Source: Buchnera aphidicola (Nurudea shiraii)
GTDB taxonomy: Bacteria; Pseudomonadota; Gammaproteobacteria; Enterobacterales; Enterobacteriaceae
Reading direction: 5' to 3'
Length of the DNA stretch: 64,000 bases
Assembly (NCBI GenBank): GCA_039829955.1
Contig: CP140035.1
Location: 186,001 to 250,000, forward strand
In this document: positions 20,958 through 31,951 of the stretch, piece by piece
How the letters are laid out: every line of letters begins with the position of its first letter
Numbering within the stretch: position 1 is the stretch's first letter
Notes under the pieces: generated by a model
Seen by the model: the letters and a program-made list of their open reading frames with translations, nothing else
What the model was told of the DNA's origin: nothing
Databases searched by the model: none
Made by a program: the position numbers and the translations under genes

Positions 20958-21770
20958 ATGAATACAACAATTAAACAAAAAAAAATCGCATTGGGAATTG
21001 AATATCAAGGAAGTAATTATCATGGTTGGCAATATCAAAGATTAGTTCCAAGTATTCAAGAAAAAGTTGAATTAGCACTATCGGTGATAGCTAATCATGC
21101 AGTTAAAGTTTATTGTGCAGGGAGAACAGATGCAGGTGTGCATAGTACTGGTCAAGTAATACATTTTTATACTTCTTCAGAGAGAGATTATAAAGCATGG
21201 ACTATTGGAGTAAATTGCTATTTACCTCAAGATATCTCTATATTATGGAAAAAAGAAGTATTAGAGTCTTTTCATGCGCGTTACAGTGCTTTATCACGTA
21301 GATATCGTTATATAATTTATAATTATAAATGTCGTTCGTCTATTTTTTTAAAGAGATTTTATAATTTTTATAAAAAATTAGATGTGTTTAAAATGAATCG
21401 TGCTGCTCAATATTTGGTTGGAGAACATGATTTTACATCATTTCGATCTATTAATTGTCAATCTAGTACTCCTGTTAGAAATATTATGTTTATAAAAGTT
21501 TTTAGTTTAAATAGATTAGTTATAATAGATATCATAGCAAATTCTTTTTTATATCGTATGGTACGTAATATTGTTGGATGTTTAATTGAAGTAGGAATAT
21601 CTAAATATAGAGAACATTGGATAAAAGAATTATTATTATCTAAAGATAGAAAGCTAGCGTCTTCAACAGTAAAGTCTGAAGGATTGTATTTAGTAGAAGT
21701 AATTTATCCGAATATTTTTAGGATTCCGAAATTACAAGTAGGTCCTTGTTTTATAGATCGAGTAATTTAG
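20958..21770 (+). CDS. truA: tRNA pseudouridine(38-40) synthase TruA
   Basis: TruA modifies U38-U40 in tRNA anticodon stems. With the ATG at 20958 the protein is 270 residues, the E. coli length. The catalytic Asp is in [15 protein letters not shown]. Other conserved blocks are [18 protein letters not shown] and [11 protein letters not shown]. The ATG is preferred over an in-frame TTG at 20943 because GGAG (20945-20948) lies 9 bases before the ATG. It is followed on the same strand by mrcB. Confidence 0.96.
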   Translation: MNTTIKQKKIALGIEYQGSNYHGWQYQRLVPSIQEKVELALSVIANHAVKVYCAGRTDAGVHSTGQVIHFYTSSERDYKAWTIGVNCYLPQDISILWKKEVLESFHARYSALSRRYRYIIYNYKCRSSIFLKRFYNFYKKLDVFKMNRAAQYLVGEHDFTSFRSINCQSSTPVRNIMFIKVFSLNRLVIIDIIANSFLYRMVRNIVGCLIEVGISKYREHWIKELLLSKDRKLASSTVKSEGLYLVEVIYPNIFRIPKLQVGPCFIDRVI

Positions 21771-22006
21771 AAATTAGAATTAAAATATACAATTAATATT
21801 TTATTTTAAATTGTAAGTAATATATTTAATATTAACATTTTAGTCTGTTTATTCTATAAATTTGTATATGTAAAAAATTTTGATTTTGCTTTTTTTATTT
21901 TATTTATTTTAGGTGGACATATAAAGTTATATTTTATTGTAATAATTTTTTTTTTGAAAGATTTAGTAATAATTTATTATAAAAGATTTTTTAAAGGTTT
22001 TTTAGA

Positions 22007-23221
22007 ATGTATAAAATGAATATGAAATATAATATTACTTTGTTAGCAAAAATATTTTTTTTTGTGATGATATCGTATGGATTTTTTTTATATTTTAAGA
22101 TTAATTTTCTTATCAATAAAAAAATGCGTCTTTTTCCTGTTTTTATATATAGCAAGGTGATTACTTTACAACCTGGAAATAGTTATTCTCAGAAAGAAAT
22201 AATATCTATGTTAAGAAATATTCAATATAAATATGTTTCTGTTTTGAGAAGTTCTGGAGAATTTATTACTGAAGGAAAAAATGTAATATTGATAAGACGA
22301 TCTTTTGATTTTCCAGATGGAAGAGAAGAAAAAATTTGTGTAAAGTTATTTTTTAATGGAAATAAATTAATAAAAATAAAAAACTTATATAACAACCGAA
22401 ATTTTAGTTTTTTGAGATTAGATCCTAAATTAATTATGATATTACGATCTTTAAATGGAGAACAAATGTTGGTTTTACCTAAAAAATGTTATCCTTCTGA
22501 ATTAATAAATATGTTATTAACTGTAGAAGATCGATATTTTTACATTCATCATGGCATTAATGTTTATTCTATTATACGTGCTTTTTTGATTAATATTCGT
22601 TCAGGTTATATTGTTCAAGGTGGTAGTACTCTTACTCAGCAATTAGTAAAAAATTTGTTTTTAACTAATACTAAAACGTTGTGGAGAAAAATAAAAGAAA
22701 TATATATGGCACTAGTAGTAGATTGGAAATTTAGTAAAGATAAAATTTTAGAAGTGTATTTAAATGAAGTATATTTTGGACAAGATAGGAACAAGCAAAT
22801 AAGAGGGTTTCCATTAGCTAGTTTATATTATTTTGGTCGATCTATAAATGAGTTAAGTCTTGACCAATGTGCATTGTTAGTAGGGATGATAAAAGGAGCT
22901 TCATTATATAATCCTTGGAAAAATCCTATGATAGCATTAAATCGTCGTAACGAAGTATTATATATATTGTTTAAACAATGTATTATTAATAATAAATTAT
23001 ATCGTTCTCTTATATCTAAACCATTAATTGTAAAATCTAGAAAAAATATTGTTTCAGATGAAAATTCTTTGGTACAAATTATTCAAAAAGAATTAAAAAG
23101 AAAATTAGAAAACAAAACAGAAAATTTATTAGGTATAAAAGTTTTTACTACATTAAATCTCGTTTCTCAGGCTTATTTGAATCATCCTATAAAAATTATT
23201 ATAAATTTTTTAAAAAAGTAA
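22007..23221 (+). CDS. mrcB: Penicillin-binding protein 1B reduced to its glycosyltransferase half
   Basis: The protein is 404 residues; E. coli PBP1B is 844. It has a membrane anchor (about residues 10-33), a UB2H-like segment, and the family 51 glycosyltransferase domain with catalytic Glu in VEDRYFYIHHG, then QGGSTLTQQLVKN, EVYFGQ and GMIKGASLYNPW. It ends at a TAA just after the linker GIKVFTTLN...KK, where the transpeptidase domain would begin. It could still polymerise glycan strands, but cannot cross-link. The start ATG 22007 has AAAGG upstream. Its 3' end is not explained by a single homopolymer shift that I can see. Confidence 0.9.
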   Translation: MYKMNMKYNITLLAKIFFFVMISYGFFLYFKINFLINKKMRLFPVFIYSKVITLQPGNSYSQKEIISMLRNIQYKYVSVLRSSGEFITEGKNVILIRRSFDFPDGREEKICVKLFFNGNKLIKIKNLYNNRNFSFLRLDPKLIMILRSLNGEQMLVLPKKCYPSELINMLLTVEDRYFYIHHGINVYSIIRAFLINIRSGYIVQGGSTLTQQLVKNLFLTNTKTLWRKIKEIYMALVVDWKFSKDKILEVYLNEVYFGQDRNKQIRGFPLASLYYFGRSINELSLDQCALLVGMIKGASLYNPWKNPMIALNRRNEVLYILFKQCIINNKLYRSLISKPLIVKSRKNIVSDENSLVQIIQKELKRKLENKTENLLGIKVFTTLNLVSQAYLNHPIKIIINFLKK

Positions 23222-24448
23222 TATTTTAAAATTTATATATAACAAGTTTCAATGTGTATGAAAATAACATTGATGAATATATTAGTTTATTTTATTAATA
23301 ATATTCTATAATTAATTTAAATATATAATTAGGATTGAAATTATTATAAGCATCAATGTAATTAGATTGTATTAGTACTAAACGTTTTTAATTTTTTGGA
23401 TTTTTCGAATTAAATTCGATAGAAATTTTTAGATGTTTTGATTTAAAAGTAATAGAAGATGTAAATAAAATATATTTTTTAAAAAATAGTTTTAAAAAAA
23501 TAAGTATAAAACGTATACATTAATATATTTCATTTTAACAAATAGTACTATAATAATTTATATATTTGAAATAAAATATTGTTTTATTAAAAACAAAACG
23601 TCATATGTTTAGGAAATTAAAAAATTGATTCAAAAGTGTTATTAAATAAAATAGAGGTAAAAAATGATTTAATTAATATTCGGATTTTAGAATTGATGAT
23701 ATATTGATTAAGAACTATGGATTTAAAAAAATAGCAATAAATTTACGGAATTTTATAGATTGTGAAAATTACATAAGTTTATTATCGTGATTTGAATTTT
23801 ATAAAATCTAAGTTGTAATTTTTATATTTCTTATTAATGCGAGTGTATTAAATTTTGATTTAAAAAATATAATATAATTTAAATATTAGTGATATATTAT
23901 CATTTTATCATGAAGTAGAAGTAAAATAAGTTTTATTTTTGAACTTTAAGATTTTATTCAATATAATAATGATTCAAGTTTTTCAAATAATCTTTAAAAT
24001 ATAAAGGTATTAATTTTATAAGTTTTTAAAATTTTATATATTTGTATTTCTTATTATTTCATAATAAAAATTAATTTTTTAAAAAGTTGATTAGTGTTTA
24101 ACATATAAAACTAATGAATAGAATCTTTATTTTGATTTTATAATTTACGAAGATTATAGTTATGAGTAACATGTTTTATTAAAATGTATTTTATATTATT
24201 TTAGATGAATGAACCGTTGTACTAAATATGTTATATGTAAATGTATAATATTGTTTAAGAGCTATTAACATAGTTTTGTATATTTTGGTGTCATTTATTT
24301 TGGATAGTTAATAAGTTGATATATAAAATATTTTAGTAGTATCATAATAAAAATAATAAATTTATGTCTATTTTAGATTGCTTGAAATTTTAATTTAATT
24401 TTTTTGATACATAGTATTTTAATTTTTTGTTTTTAGATATGAGACTAG
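23222..24448. other. 1.2-kb gene-free stretch, probably eroded mrcB transpeptidase region
   Basis: The longest gap in the window without a gene. Its length is close to the roughly 400 codons expected for the missing PBP1B transpeptidase domain. No frame shows a convincing SxxK, SxN or KTG motif. A plus-strand stretch at 23350-23383 reads SIN..I and, after a shift, IVLVLN at about the position expected for the SxxK helix. The similarity is weak, with the catalytic lysine not readable. It also should hold the secA promoter. No secM-like gene precedes secA. Confidence 0.4.
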
Positions 24449-26974
24449 ATGAATATAATAATCAAGTTTTTGAATAAATTATTTAGTAATCACAATGATC
24501 GAATAATAACTAAAATTCAGAAAAAAATAGATTACATTAATGATTTAGAATATAAATTTTCAAAGTTATCTGATACGCAATTACGAAAAAAAACTGTTTT
24601 ATTTCGAGAACGTTTAAAAAAAGGTTGTGAGTTAAATAGTTTATTATCTGAAGCTTTTGCTTTAGTAAGAGAAGCAAGTAAAAGAGTTTTTGGAATGCGT
24701 CATTTTGATGTGCAATTATTAGGTGGAATTGTATTACATTATGGATGTATCGCGGAGATGAGAACAGGTGAAGGAAAAACGTTAGCTGCAACATTACCTG
24801 CATATTTAAATGCTCTTGAAGGTAAAGGTGTTCATATTGTTACTATGAATGATTATTTAGCTAAGAGAGATGCTGAGAATAATGCAATATTATTTAATTT
24901 TCTTGGTTTGACTGTTGGACTGAATATTTCAGGAATGTCTTCTGAATTAAAAAGACAAGCTTACTGGTCTGATATAACATATGGTACTAATAATGAATAT
25001 GGATTTGACTACTTAAAAGATAATATGGTTTATTGCAAAAGAGATAAAGTTCAGAGAAGTTTAGAGTTTGCATTAATCGATGAAGTGGATTCTATTTTAA
25101 TAGATGAAGCTCGTACACCACTAATAATTTCTCGAGATTCAAATAACAGCTCAAAACTATATTCTAGAATTAATAATATTATTCCAAAATTAATATTTCA
25201 GAAGAAAGAGGATTCGGATACGTATTCTGGAACAGGAGATTTTTTTGTTGATGAAAAACAACGTCAGGTAAACTTAACTGATAGAGGTTTAGAAAAAATT
25301 GAGAATTTTTTAGTTAAAGAAAATTTAATCAAAGATAAGAAATCTTTATACTCGTCTAAAAATATAGTTTTGATGCATTATGTTATAGAAGCTTTAAGAG
25401 CACATAACTTGTTTTTTAAAAATGTAGATTATATTGTAAAAAATAAAAATGTAGTGATTGTTGATGAACATACTGGTCGTATCATGGAAGGAAAAAGATG
25501 GTCTGATGGTTTGCATCAAGCAATAGAAGCTAAAGAAAAATTAAACATTAAAAGTGACAGTCATACATTAGCATCCATTACATTTCAAAATTATTTTAGA
25601 TTATATCAAAAGTTATCAGGAATGACTGGTACTGCTATCACAGAAGCATCTGAATTTAAATTAATTTACAATTTAGATACAATAGTTATACCAACAAATC
25701 GTCCTATGATACGTAATGACATGCCTGATGTTATATATATGACAGAATCAGAAAAAATTGATGCTATTATAAAAGATATTCAAGCATGTATTAAACGTAA
25801 TCAGCCTGTTTTAGTAGGAACAATATCTATTGAAAAATCAGAGTTAATTTCTAATCGTTTGATAAAGTTAGGTATTAAGCACAATGTTTTAAATGCTAAT
25901 TTTCATTCTAGAGAAGCTAAAATTATTGCTCAGGCTGGGAAATTAAAGGCAGTAACTATTGCTACTAATATGGCTGGTAGAGGGACTGATATAGTATTAG
26001 GAGGAAGTTTAGATTTTAATCTAATTAAAAAGAAAAAACTAAATAAAGAACAAGTGCAAAACTTAAAACATCAATGGAAAATTCATCATGATCTTGTATT
26101 AAAATCGGGGGGGTTACATATTATTGGAACAGAAAGGCATGAATCAAGAAGAATTGATAATCAATTGAGAGGAAGATCAGGTAGACAGGGTGATGTTGGA
26201 TCTTCTCGATTCTATTTATCTATGGAAGACTCGCTTATGCGTATTTTTTCTTCTGATCGTATTATCAAAATTATGAAAGCATTAGGAATAAAACATGGAG
26301 AAGCTATTACTCATTCTCTTATTACTAAAGCCGTTTTTAATGCTCAAAAAAAAGTAGAAAATCGTAATTTTAATATTCGAAGACAATTGTTGGAATATGA
26401 TGATATTGCGAATGAACAACGTCATATTATTTACTATCATAGAAACTATGTACTGAATTCCGAGAATATTAGTAATGTTATAGAAACAATTACTCGTGAT
26501 GTATTTACTGAAATTTTTAATAAATATATTAAAAAAGATTCATTAAAAGAAACTTGGAAAATTTCTAAATTAGAATCGTGTTTATATAACGATTTTAATT
26601 TGTTTTGTCCTATCTCGACATGGTTGCATGACGATGAAACATTGTATGAAGAAGAATTAACTCAGAAAATTTTAAAACATGCCAGTATAAGTTATGAAGA
26701 AAAAAGACGGGTTATTGGATTGGATAACATACAAGAGTATGAAAAGTCAGTTATGATTGAAATATTGGATATGCTTTGGAAAGAACATTTATCAGATATG
26801 GAATATATTCGTCAAGGTATTCATTTAAGAGGTTATGCACAAAAAGATCCAAAACAAGAATATAAAAAAGAATCATTTTTTATGTTTTCTAAAATGTTAA
26901 AAATATTAAAATATGAGGTAATTTCTGCGTTGTTTAAAATTGACATAACGAATCGAGATAAGATAAGTTTTTAA
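24449..26974 (+). CDS. secA: Preprotein translocase ATPase SecA, lacking the zinc-binding tail
   Basis: SecA drives protein export through SecYEG. The protein is 841 residues (E. coli 901). It has Walker A MRTGEGKT (about 104-111), Walker [19 protein letters not shown], the PPXD region, [42 protein letters not shown], and the helical scaffold. It stops after [19 protein letters not shown], so the C-terminal linker and the CxCxSG...CH zinc domain that binds SecB and lipid are absent. No Cys-rich continuation is seen in other frames downstream. Confidence 0.97.
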   Translation: MNIIIKFLNKLFSNHNDRIITKIQKKIDYINDLEYKFSKLSDTQLRKKTVLFRERLKKGCELNSLLSEAFALVREASKRVFGMRHFDVQLLGGIVLHYGCIAEMRTGEGKTLAATLPAYLNALEGKGVHIVTMNDYLAKRDAENNAILFNFLGLTVGLNISGMSSELKRQAYWSDITYGTNNEYGFDYLKDNMVYCKRDKVQRSLEFALIDEVDSILIDEARTPLIISRDSNNSSKLYSRINNIIPKLIFQKKEDSDTYSGTGDFFVDEKQRQVNLTDRGLEKIENFLVKENLIKDKKSLYSSKNIVLMHYVIEALRAHNLFFKNVDYIVKNKNVVIVDEHTGRIMEGKRWSDGLHQAIEAKEKLNIKSDSHTLASITFQNYFRLYQKLSGMTGTAITEASEFKLIYNLDTIVIPTNRPMIRNDMPDVIYMTESEKIDAIIKDIQACIKRNQPVLVGTISIEKSELISNRLIKLGIKHNVLNANFHSREAKIIAQAGKLKAVTIATNMAGRGTDIVLGGSLDFNLIKKKKLNKEQVQNLKHQWKIHHDLVLKSGGLHIIGTERHESRRIDNQLRGRSGRQGDVGSSRFYLSMEDSLMRIFSSDRIIKIMKALGIKHGEAITHSLITKAVFNAQKKVENRNFNIRRQLLEYDDIANEQRHIIYYHRNYVLNSENISNVIETITRDVFTEIFNKYIKKDSLKETWKISKLESCLYNDFNLFCPISTWLHDDETLYEEELTQKILKHASISYEEKRRVIGLDNIQEYEKSVMIEILDMLWKEHLSDMEYIRQGIHLRGYAQKDPKQEYKKESFFMFSKMLKILKYEVISALFKIDITNRDKISF

Positions 26975-27070
26975 AAATATTTTCTAAAACGTTATGAAGA
27001 ATAAAAAAATAAACATTTAGAAGAATAATACAACTATAACATTTTTATAAAATTTCTAAAATGTATTGTT

Positions 27071-27730
27071 TTATCTATTTAAAAAAATTCCTTTATGTTG
27101 TGTAGTAACTATTTTATGTTTTGATATGTTTTTAGTTGACATTTCAGAGTAATAATTATTTAGTTTTTCAACGCAGAATTTTAAAGAATTAATAGTACTA
27201 TCATTATTTATTATGTCATTTGCTATTGATAATCTTTTTAATCTAGTGGTTTGGGAAGTAATAATTAATTTAGCTTGTATTTTACTGATTTTATCTCTTT
27301 TTATAGTTCTAAGGAATTGTTGTTGTATAGGTGTATCAACTAATAATATTCTATTAGAATATTGGTAGAGTTGCATTTCTATTAGTAAGGGAATGACTAA
27401 AAGGATCCATAAACATTTTTTTGGTTCTTTAATTTTTTTTTCCATGTTTTTTATGATTTCTGGATGTAATAGTTGTTCTAACCATAATTTTTCCTTTTTA
27501 TAAAGGAACATATAGTTTCTTAAGTATTTTCTATTTATCGATTTATCTATATTTAAGCATTGAGATCCATATCTTTTTACGATATTACTGACTATAGTTT
27601 GATTATGAGTTAAAATTTCTTTTGCAATTACATCAGTATCAATAATTTTAACGCCAATCTTTTTAAATAGATTAGAAACAGTGGTTTTTCCGCTACCAAT
27701 TCCTCCAATGAGAGCGACAGTATAGGTCAT
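27071..27730 (-). CDS. coaE: Dephospho-CoA kinase
   Basis: CoaE performs the last step of coenzyme A synthesis. The 219-residue protein (E. coli 206) has the P-loop LIGGIGSGKTTVSNLF, the DTDVIAKEIL motif with the catalytic-site Asp, HPEI, and the VIPLLIE segment. Sequence after about residue 150 is diverged and the C-terminus is longer than usual. It is convergent with secA and divergent from guaC, as coaE and guaC are in E. coli. The E. coli genes mutT, yacG and zapD, which lie between secA and coaE, are absent here. Confidence 0.93.
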   Translation of the reverse strand: MTYTVALIGGIGSGKTTVSNLFKKIGVKIIDTDVIAKEILTHNQTIVSNIVKRYGSQCLNIDKSINRKYLRNYMFLYKKEKLWLEQLLHPEIIKNMEKKIKEPKKCLWILLVIPLLIEMQLYQYSNRILLVDTPIQQQFLRTIKRDKISKIQAKLIITSQTTRLKRLSIANDIINNDSTINSLKFCVEKLNNYYSEMSTKNISKHKIVTTQHKGIFLNR

Positions 27731-27867
27731 AGAGTTTAAATTTTAAGTTATAGTTAATTTATAAAAATTTTTAAATATTTTAATTATGAATTAATATAAT
27801 TAATTGTAAACTATTTCTATAGTAATAGTAAATATAATTTAATTATATATATAGAGATTATTAATTT

Positions 27868-28917
27868 ATGCGTATTGAAGAAGATATAAAATTAGGGTTT
27901 AAAGACGTTCTTATCCGACCGAAGCGTTCTATATTGAAAAGTCGATTACAAGTAGATCTCAATCGAAGTTTTGATTTTAAGAATTCCAATCAAAATTGGA
28001 TTGGTATTCCTTTAATTGCTTCTAATATGGATACAATAGGAACTTTTTGTATGGTTAAGACTTTATCATCTTTTCATATATTAACAGCAGTCCACAAGTA
28101 TTATTCATATAAATGTTGGAAAGATTTTATTTACAGTGTTTCTGACACTGTATTAAAATACGTTATTGTGTCTACTGGAACTTCAAAAGAAGATTTTATA
28201 AAGTTGAAAACTATTTGTTCTTTATCTTCTAAATTAAAATTTATTTGTATTGACGTAGCTAATGGTTACACAGAACAATTTGTTTCTTTTTTGAGAAAAG
28301 TCCGAGATCATTTCCCGGAAAAGATTATTTGTGCAGGTAATGTAGTAACTGGAGAAATGGTTGAAGAATTAATTCTGTCTGGAGCTGACATAGTAAAAGT
28401 AGGTATTGGTCCTGGATCTGTATGTACGACACGTATTAAAACTGCTATAGGATATCCACAATTGTCTGCTGTCATTGAATGTTCGGATGCTGCTCATGGA
28501 TTAGGTGGAAAAATTATAAGTGATGGAGGTTGTGTTGTTTCAGGAGACATAGCAAAAGCGTTTGGAGCTGGATCTGATTTTGTCATGTTAGGTGGTATGT
28601 TAGCTGGACATAGTGAATGCGAAGGGTCGATTTTTGAAGAAAATAAAAAAAAATATATGATTTTTTATGGAATGAGTTCTAAATCTGCAATGGATCGTTA
28701 TACTGGTGGTGTAGCTGAATATAAAGCTTTAGAGGGGAAAGTAATAAAATTACTATTTCGAGGATCAGTTAATACCACTATATGTGATATTTTAGGAGGG
28801 TTACGTTCTACATGTACTTACGTAGGAGCATCAACGTTAAAAGAATTAACTAAGCGCACAACATTTATAAAAGTTTCTGAGCAAGAAAATAAAATATTTA
28901 ATGGACAAGAAATATAG
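27868..28917 (+). CDS. guaC: GMP reductase
   Basis: GuaC reduces GMP to IMP with NADPH. The 349-residue TIM barrel (E. coli 347) has the IMPDH/GMPR signature [11 protein letters not shown] with the catalytic cysteine, [17 protein letters not shown] and the [10 protein letters not shown] flap. No CBS domain is present, as expected for GMPR rather than IMPDH. The ATG at 27868 starts [15 protein letters not shown]. It may balance purines exchanged with the host (inference). Confidence 0.96.
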   Translation: MRIEEDIKLGFKDVLIRPKRSILKSRLQVDLNRSFDFKNSNQNWIGIPLIASNMDTIGTFCMVKTLSSFHILTAVHKYYSYKCWKDFIYSVSDTVLKYVIVSTGTSKEDFIKLKTICSLSSKLKFICIDVANGYTEQFVSFLRKVRDHFPEKIICAGNVVTGEMVEELILSGADIVKVGIGPGSVCTTRIKTAIGYPQLSAVIECSDAAHGLGGKIISDGGCVVSGDIAKAFGAGSDFVMLGGMLAGHSECEGSIFEENKKKYMIFYGMSSKSAMDRYTGGVAEYKALEGKVIKLLFRGSVNTTICDILGGLRSTCTYVGASTLKELTKRTTFIKVSEQENKIFNGQEI

Positions 28918-29277
28918 GATTAAATATTACAAGTGGTATGTTAATTAAAATAAAATAGTTAAAATTTAAACATTTAAAATTATATTTCATATATTTAATT
29001 TTTAACATTAGCATATTAAACTTGTAATGTTTTGTTTTAAAATATTATAAATTAATATTTTGCTTAATTAAATAGTTAAGTTTTATTAAAATAAATAATT
29101 TAAATTCAAATTAGTACAAAGTTATCTTCGTGTATGGTTTTGTATTTTATAATTTAACAATTAGACTTAAATCATTAAAATTATATGTTTTATTTTAAGA
29201 TTTTTAAAATTTATATTGATGTTTTGTAAAGTAGGTTAGTAATAATTTGTTTACATAATTTATAAGGAAATGTGTAT
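28918..29277. other. Spacer between guaC and aceE
   Basis: About 360 bases of AT-rich DNA upstream of the pyruvate dehydrogenase operon. No pdhR, aroP or ampE relic was readable. It presumably carries the aceE promoter. Confidence 0.45.
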
Positions 29278-31944
29278 ATGACAGAGTTGTTTTTAAATGA
29301 TATTGATCCTGTGGAAACGGATGATTGGATACAAGGAATTAATTCAGTCATTCGTGAAGAAGGTATTGAGAGGGCTAAATTTATTGTATATTCTATTATA
29401 AAAAAATTAGGTAAAGAAAACATAAAATTTATAGAGAATAATATCATTAGTGATTATGTAAATACTATATCTGTTTCTGAAGAGTCTGTATATCCAGGAA
29501 ATTTATTTTTAGAAAAGAAAATATGTTCTGTAATAAGATGGAACGCAATAATGATTGTATTGAGAGCTTCTAAAAAAAAGTTGGATTTAGGAGGTCATTT
29601 ATCCTCTTTCCAATCAGCTGCAATAATTTATGAGGTATGTTTTAATCATTTTTTTCAAGCTTGTAATAAGAAGTCAAGTGGTGATTTAGTTTATTTTCAA
29701 GGTCACATTTCTCCAGGAATTTATGCTAGAGCATTTGTTGAAGGAAGGTTAAACAAAAAACAGTTAGATAATTTTAGACAAGAAGTAAATGGTAATGGCC
29801 TTCCTTCTTATCCGCATCCAAAATGTATGCCAAATTTTTGGCAATTTCCTACAGTATCTATGGGGTTAGGTCCATTGTGTGCTATTTATCAAGCAAAATT
29901 TTTGAAATACTTAGAAAATAGAAATTTAAAACATACATTTAATCAAAAAGTATATGCCTTTTTAGGAGATGGAGAAATGGATGAACCAGAATCTAAAGGA
30001 GCTATTTCCATTGCTTTTCGTGAAAAGTTAGATAATTTGATTTTTGTAGTAAATTGTAATTTACAAAGATTAGATGGCCCTGTTATAGGAAATGGGAAAA
30101 TTATTAATGAATTAGAAGGTATATTTAAAGGAGCTGGTTGGGAAGTTATTAAGGTAATATGGGGTAGTGAATGGGATAAATTATTAAAAAAAGATGTAAC
30201 TGGAAAGTTAATACAATTAATGAACGAAACTTTAGATGGTGATTACCAAACGTTTAAATCTAAAAATGGAACTTATGTGAGAAAACATTTTTTTGAAAAA
30301 TATAAAGAAACTAAAAGTTTAGTTCAAGATATGACAGATGAAGAAATATGGAATTTAAATCGAGGAGGACATGATTTTAAAAAAGTTTATTCTGCTTTTA
30401 AGAAAGCACACGATGTTATAAACAAACCAGTAATAATATTAATACATACTATAAAAGGATATGGACTAGGTAACATAGCGGAAGGAAAAAATATTGCTCA
30501 TCAGATTAAAAAGATTAATATTGAAGATATAAAATATATTCGAGATAATCTACGTATTTTAATAAAAGATGAAGATCTTAGTTCTTTTCCCTATATTTCT
30601 TTTGATGTTAATAGTGAAGAATATGAATATCTTCATAATAGAAGAAAAAAATTAGGAGGATATCTTCCATCACGTTCGCCTTTTTTTGCTGAAAAGCTAA
30701 AACTTCCTCATTTGAACGATTTTAATTCACTTTTTATTGAGCAAAAAAAAGAAATTTCTACTACTGTAGCTTTTGTACGTATATTAAATATCATTTTAAA
30801 GAACATTAATATCAAAGATAGGATAGTTCCAATTATTGCAGATGAAGCACGCACATTTGGAATGGAAGGATTATTTCAAAAAATAGGAATTTATAATTCT
30901 AATGGACAAAAATATGTTCCTCAAGATCAAGATCAATTTTTATATTATAAGGAAGATCAAAAAGGTCAAATTTTACAAGAAGGAATAAGTGAAATGGGTG
31001 CTTTTGCTTCTTGGTTGGCAGCAGCTACTTCTTATAGTACTAATAATTTTCCTATGATTCCTTTTTATATTTATTATTCTATGTTTGGATTTCAAAGAAT
31101 AGGAGATATGTGTTGGGCGGCAGGTGATCAACAAGCTAGAGGATTTTTAATAGGAGGTACGGCAGGGAGAACAACATTAAATGGAGAAGGATTACAACAT
31201 GGAGATGGTCATAGTCATGTTCAAGCGTTAACTGTTCCTAATTGTATATCATATAATCCTGCATATGCTTATGAACTAGCAGTAATTATTCATAATGGTT
31301 TAAATAGGATGTATGGAGATTTTCAAGAAAATATATATTATTATATAACTACATTTAATGAAAACTATAAGATGCCAGCTATTCCTATAGGATCAGAAGA
31401 AGGTATTTGCAAAGGTATTTACAAGCTAAAAAGTATTGGAGAAACAAAAATTAAAGTTCAGTTATTAGGATCCGGTTCTATTCTAGAATGTGTTCTTAAA
31501 GCTTCTTTGATTTTATTTCGAGAATATGATATTAGTTCAGATATTTATAGTGTTACATCTTTTACCGAGTTAGCTAGAAATGGACAAGATTGTGAAAGAT
31601 GGAATTTATTGCATCCTACAGCTAAAAAAAGAAAAGTTCCTTATGTTTCGAAAGTAATGAATGAATTTCCAGCTATTGCTGTGACAGACTATATGAAAAT
31701 TTTTGCTGAACAAATTAGAGCTTATCTTCCTGGAACAAGTTTTCGTGTTTTAGGAACAGATGGATTTGGACGTTCTGATAGTCGAAAAAATTTACGAAGT
31801 TATTTCGAAATTAATGAATTTTATATAGTTATTGCTGCTTTAGTAGAATTGTCTAAATTTGGTAATTTTGATAAAAAAATTATTGAAAATGCTATTCATC
31901 AGTTTGATATAGATGTAAGAAAAGTAAATCCGAGGTTAGTATAA
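29278..31944 (+). CDS. aceE: Pyruvate dehydrogenase E1 component
   Basis: AceE decarboxylates pyruvate with thiamine diphosphate and passes the acetyl group to AceF. With the ATG at 29278 the protein is 888 residues (E. coli 887). It has the ThDP motif FLGDGEMDEPESKGAI...NCNLQRLDG, FQGHISPGIYARAF, ADEARTFGMEGLF and NGEGLQHGDGHSH. The ATG is preferred over GTG 29272 because AGGA at 29265-29268 gives 9-base spacing to the ATG and only 3 to the GTG. It is first in the aceE-aceF-lpd operon, 7 bases before aceF. Confidence 0.97.
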   Translation: MTELFLNDIDPVETDDWIQGINSVIREEGIERAKFIVYSIIKKLGKENIKFIENNIISDYVNTISVSEESVYPGNLFLEKKICSVIRWNAIMIVLRASKKKLDLGGHLSSFQSAAIIYEVCFNHFFQACNKKSSGDLVYFQGHISPGIYARAFVEGRLNKKQLDNFRQEVNGNGLPSYPHPKCMPNFWQFPTVSMGLGPLCAIYQAKFLKYLENRNLKHTFNQKVYAFLGDGEMDEPESKGAISIAFREKLDNLIFVVNCNLQRLDGPVIGNGKIINELEGIFKGAGWEVIKVIWGSEWDKLLKKDVTGKLIQLMNETLDGDYQTFKSKNGTYVRKHFFEKYKETKSLVQDMTDEEIWNLNRGGHDFKKVYSAFKKAHDVINKPVIILIHTIKGYGLGNIAEGKNIAHQIKKINIEDIKYIRDNLRILIKDEDLSSFPYISFDVNSEEYEYLHNRRKKLGGYLPSRSPFFAEKLKLPHLNDFNSLFIEQKKEISTTVAFVRILNIILKNINIKDRIVPIIADEARTFGMEGLFQKIGIYNSNGQKYVPQDQDQFLYYKEDQKGQILQEGISEMGAFASWLAAATSYSTNNFPMIPFYIYYSMFGFQRIGDMCWAAGDQQARGFLIGGTAGRTTLNGEGLQHGDGHSHVQALTVPNCISYNPAYAYELAVIIHNGLNRMYGDFQENIYYYITTFNENYKMPAIPIGSEEGICKGIYKLKSIGETKIKVQLLGSGSILECVLKASLILFREYDISSDIYSVTSFTELARNGQDCERWNLLHPTAKKRKVPYVSKVMNEFPAIAVTDYMKIFAEQIRAYLPGTSFRVLGTDGFGRSDSRKNLRSYFEINEFYIVIAALVELSKFGNFDKKIIENAIHQFDIDVRKVNPRLV

Positions 31945-31951
31945 AAATAAA

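Noticed and set aside
23222..24448. A new small gene or non-coding RNA in the long gap before secA
   Set aside because: No open frame with a ribosome site or GC-rich structure stands out; erosion of mrcB explains the length better.
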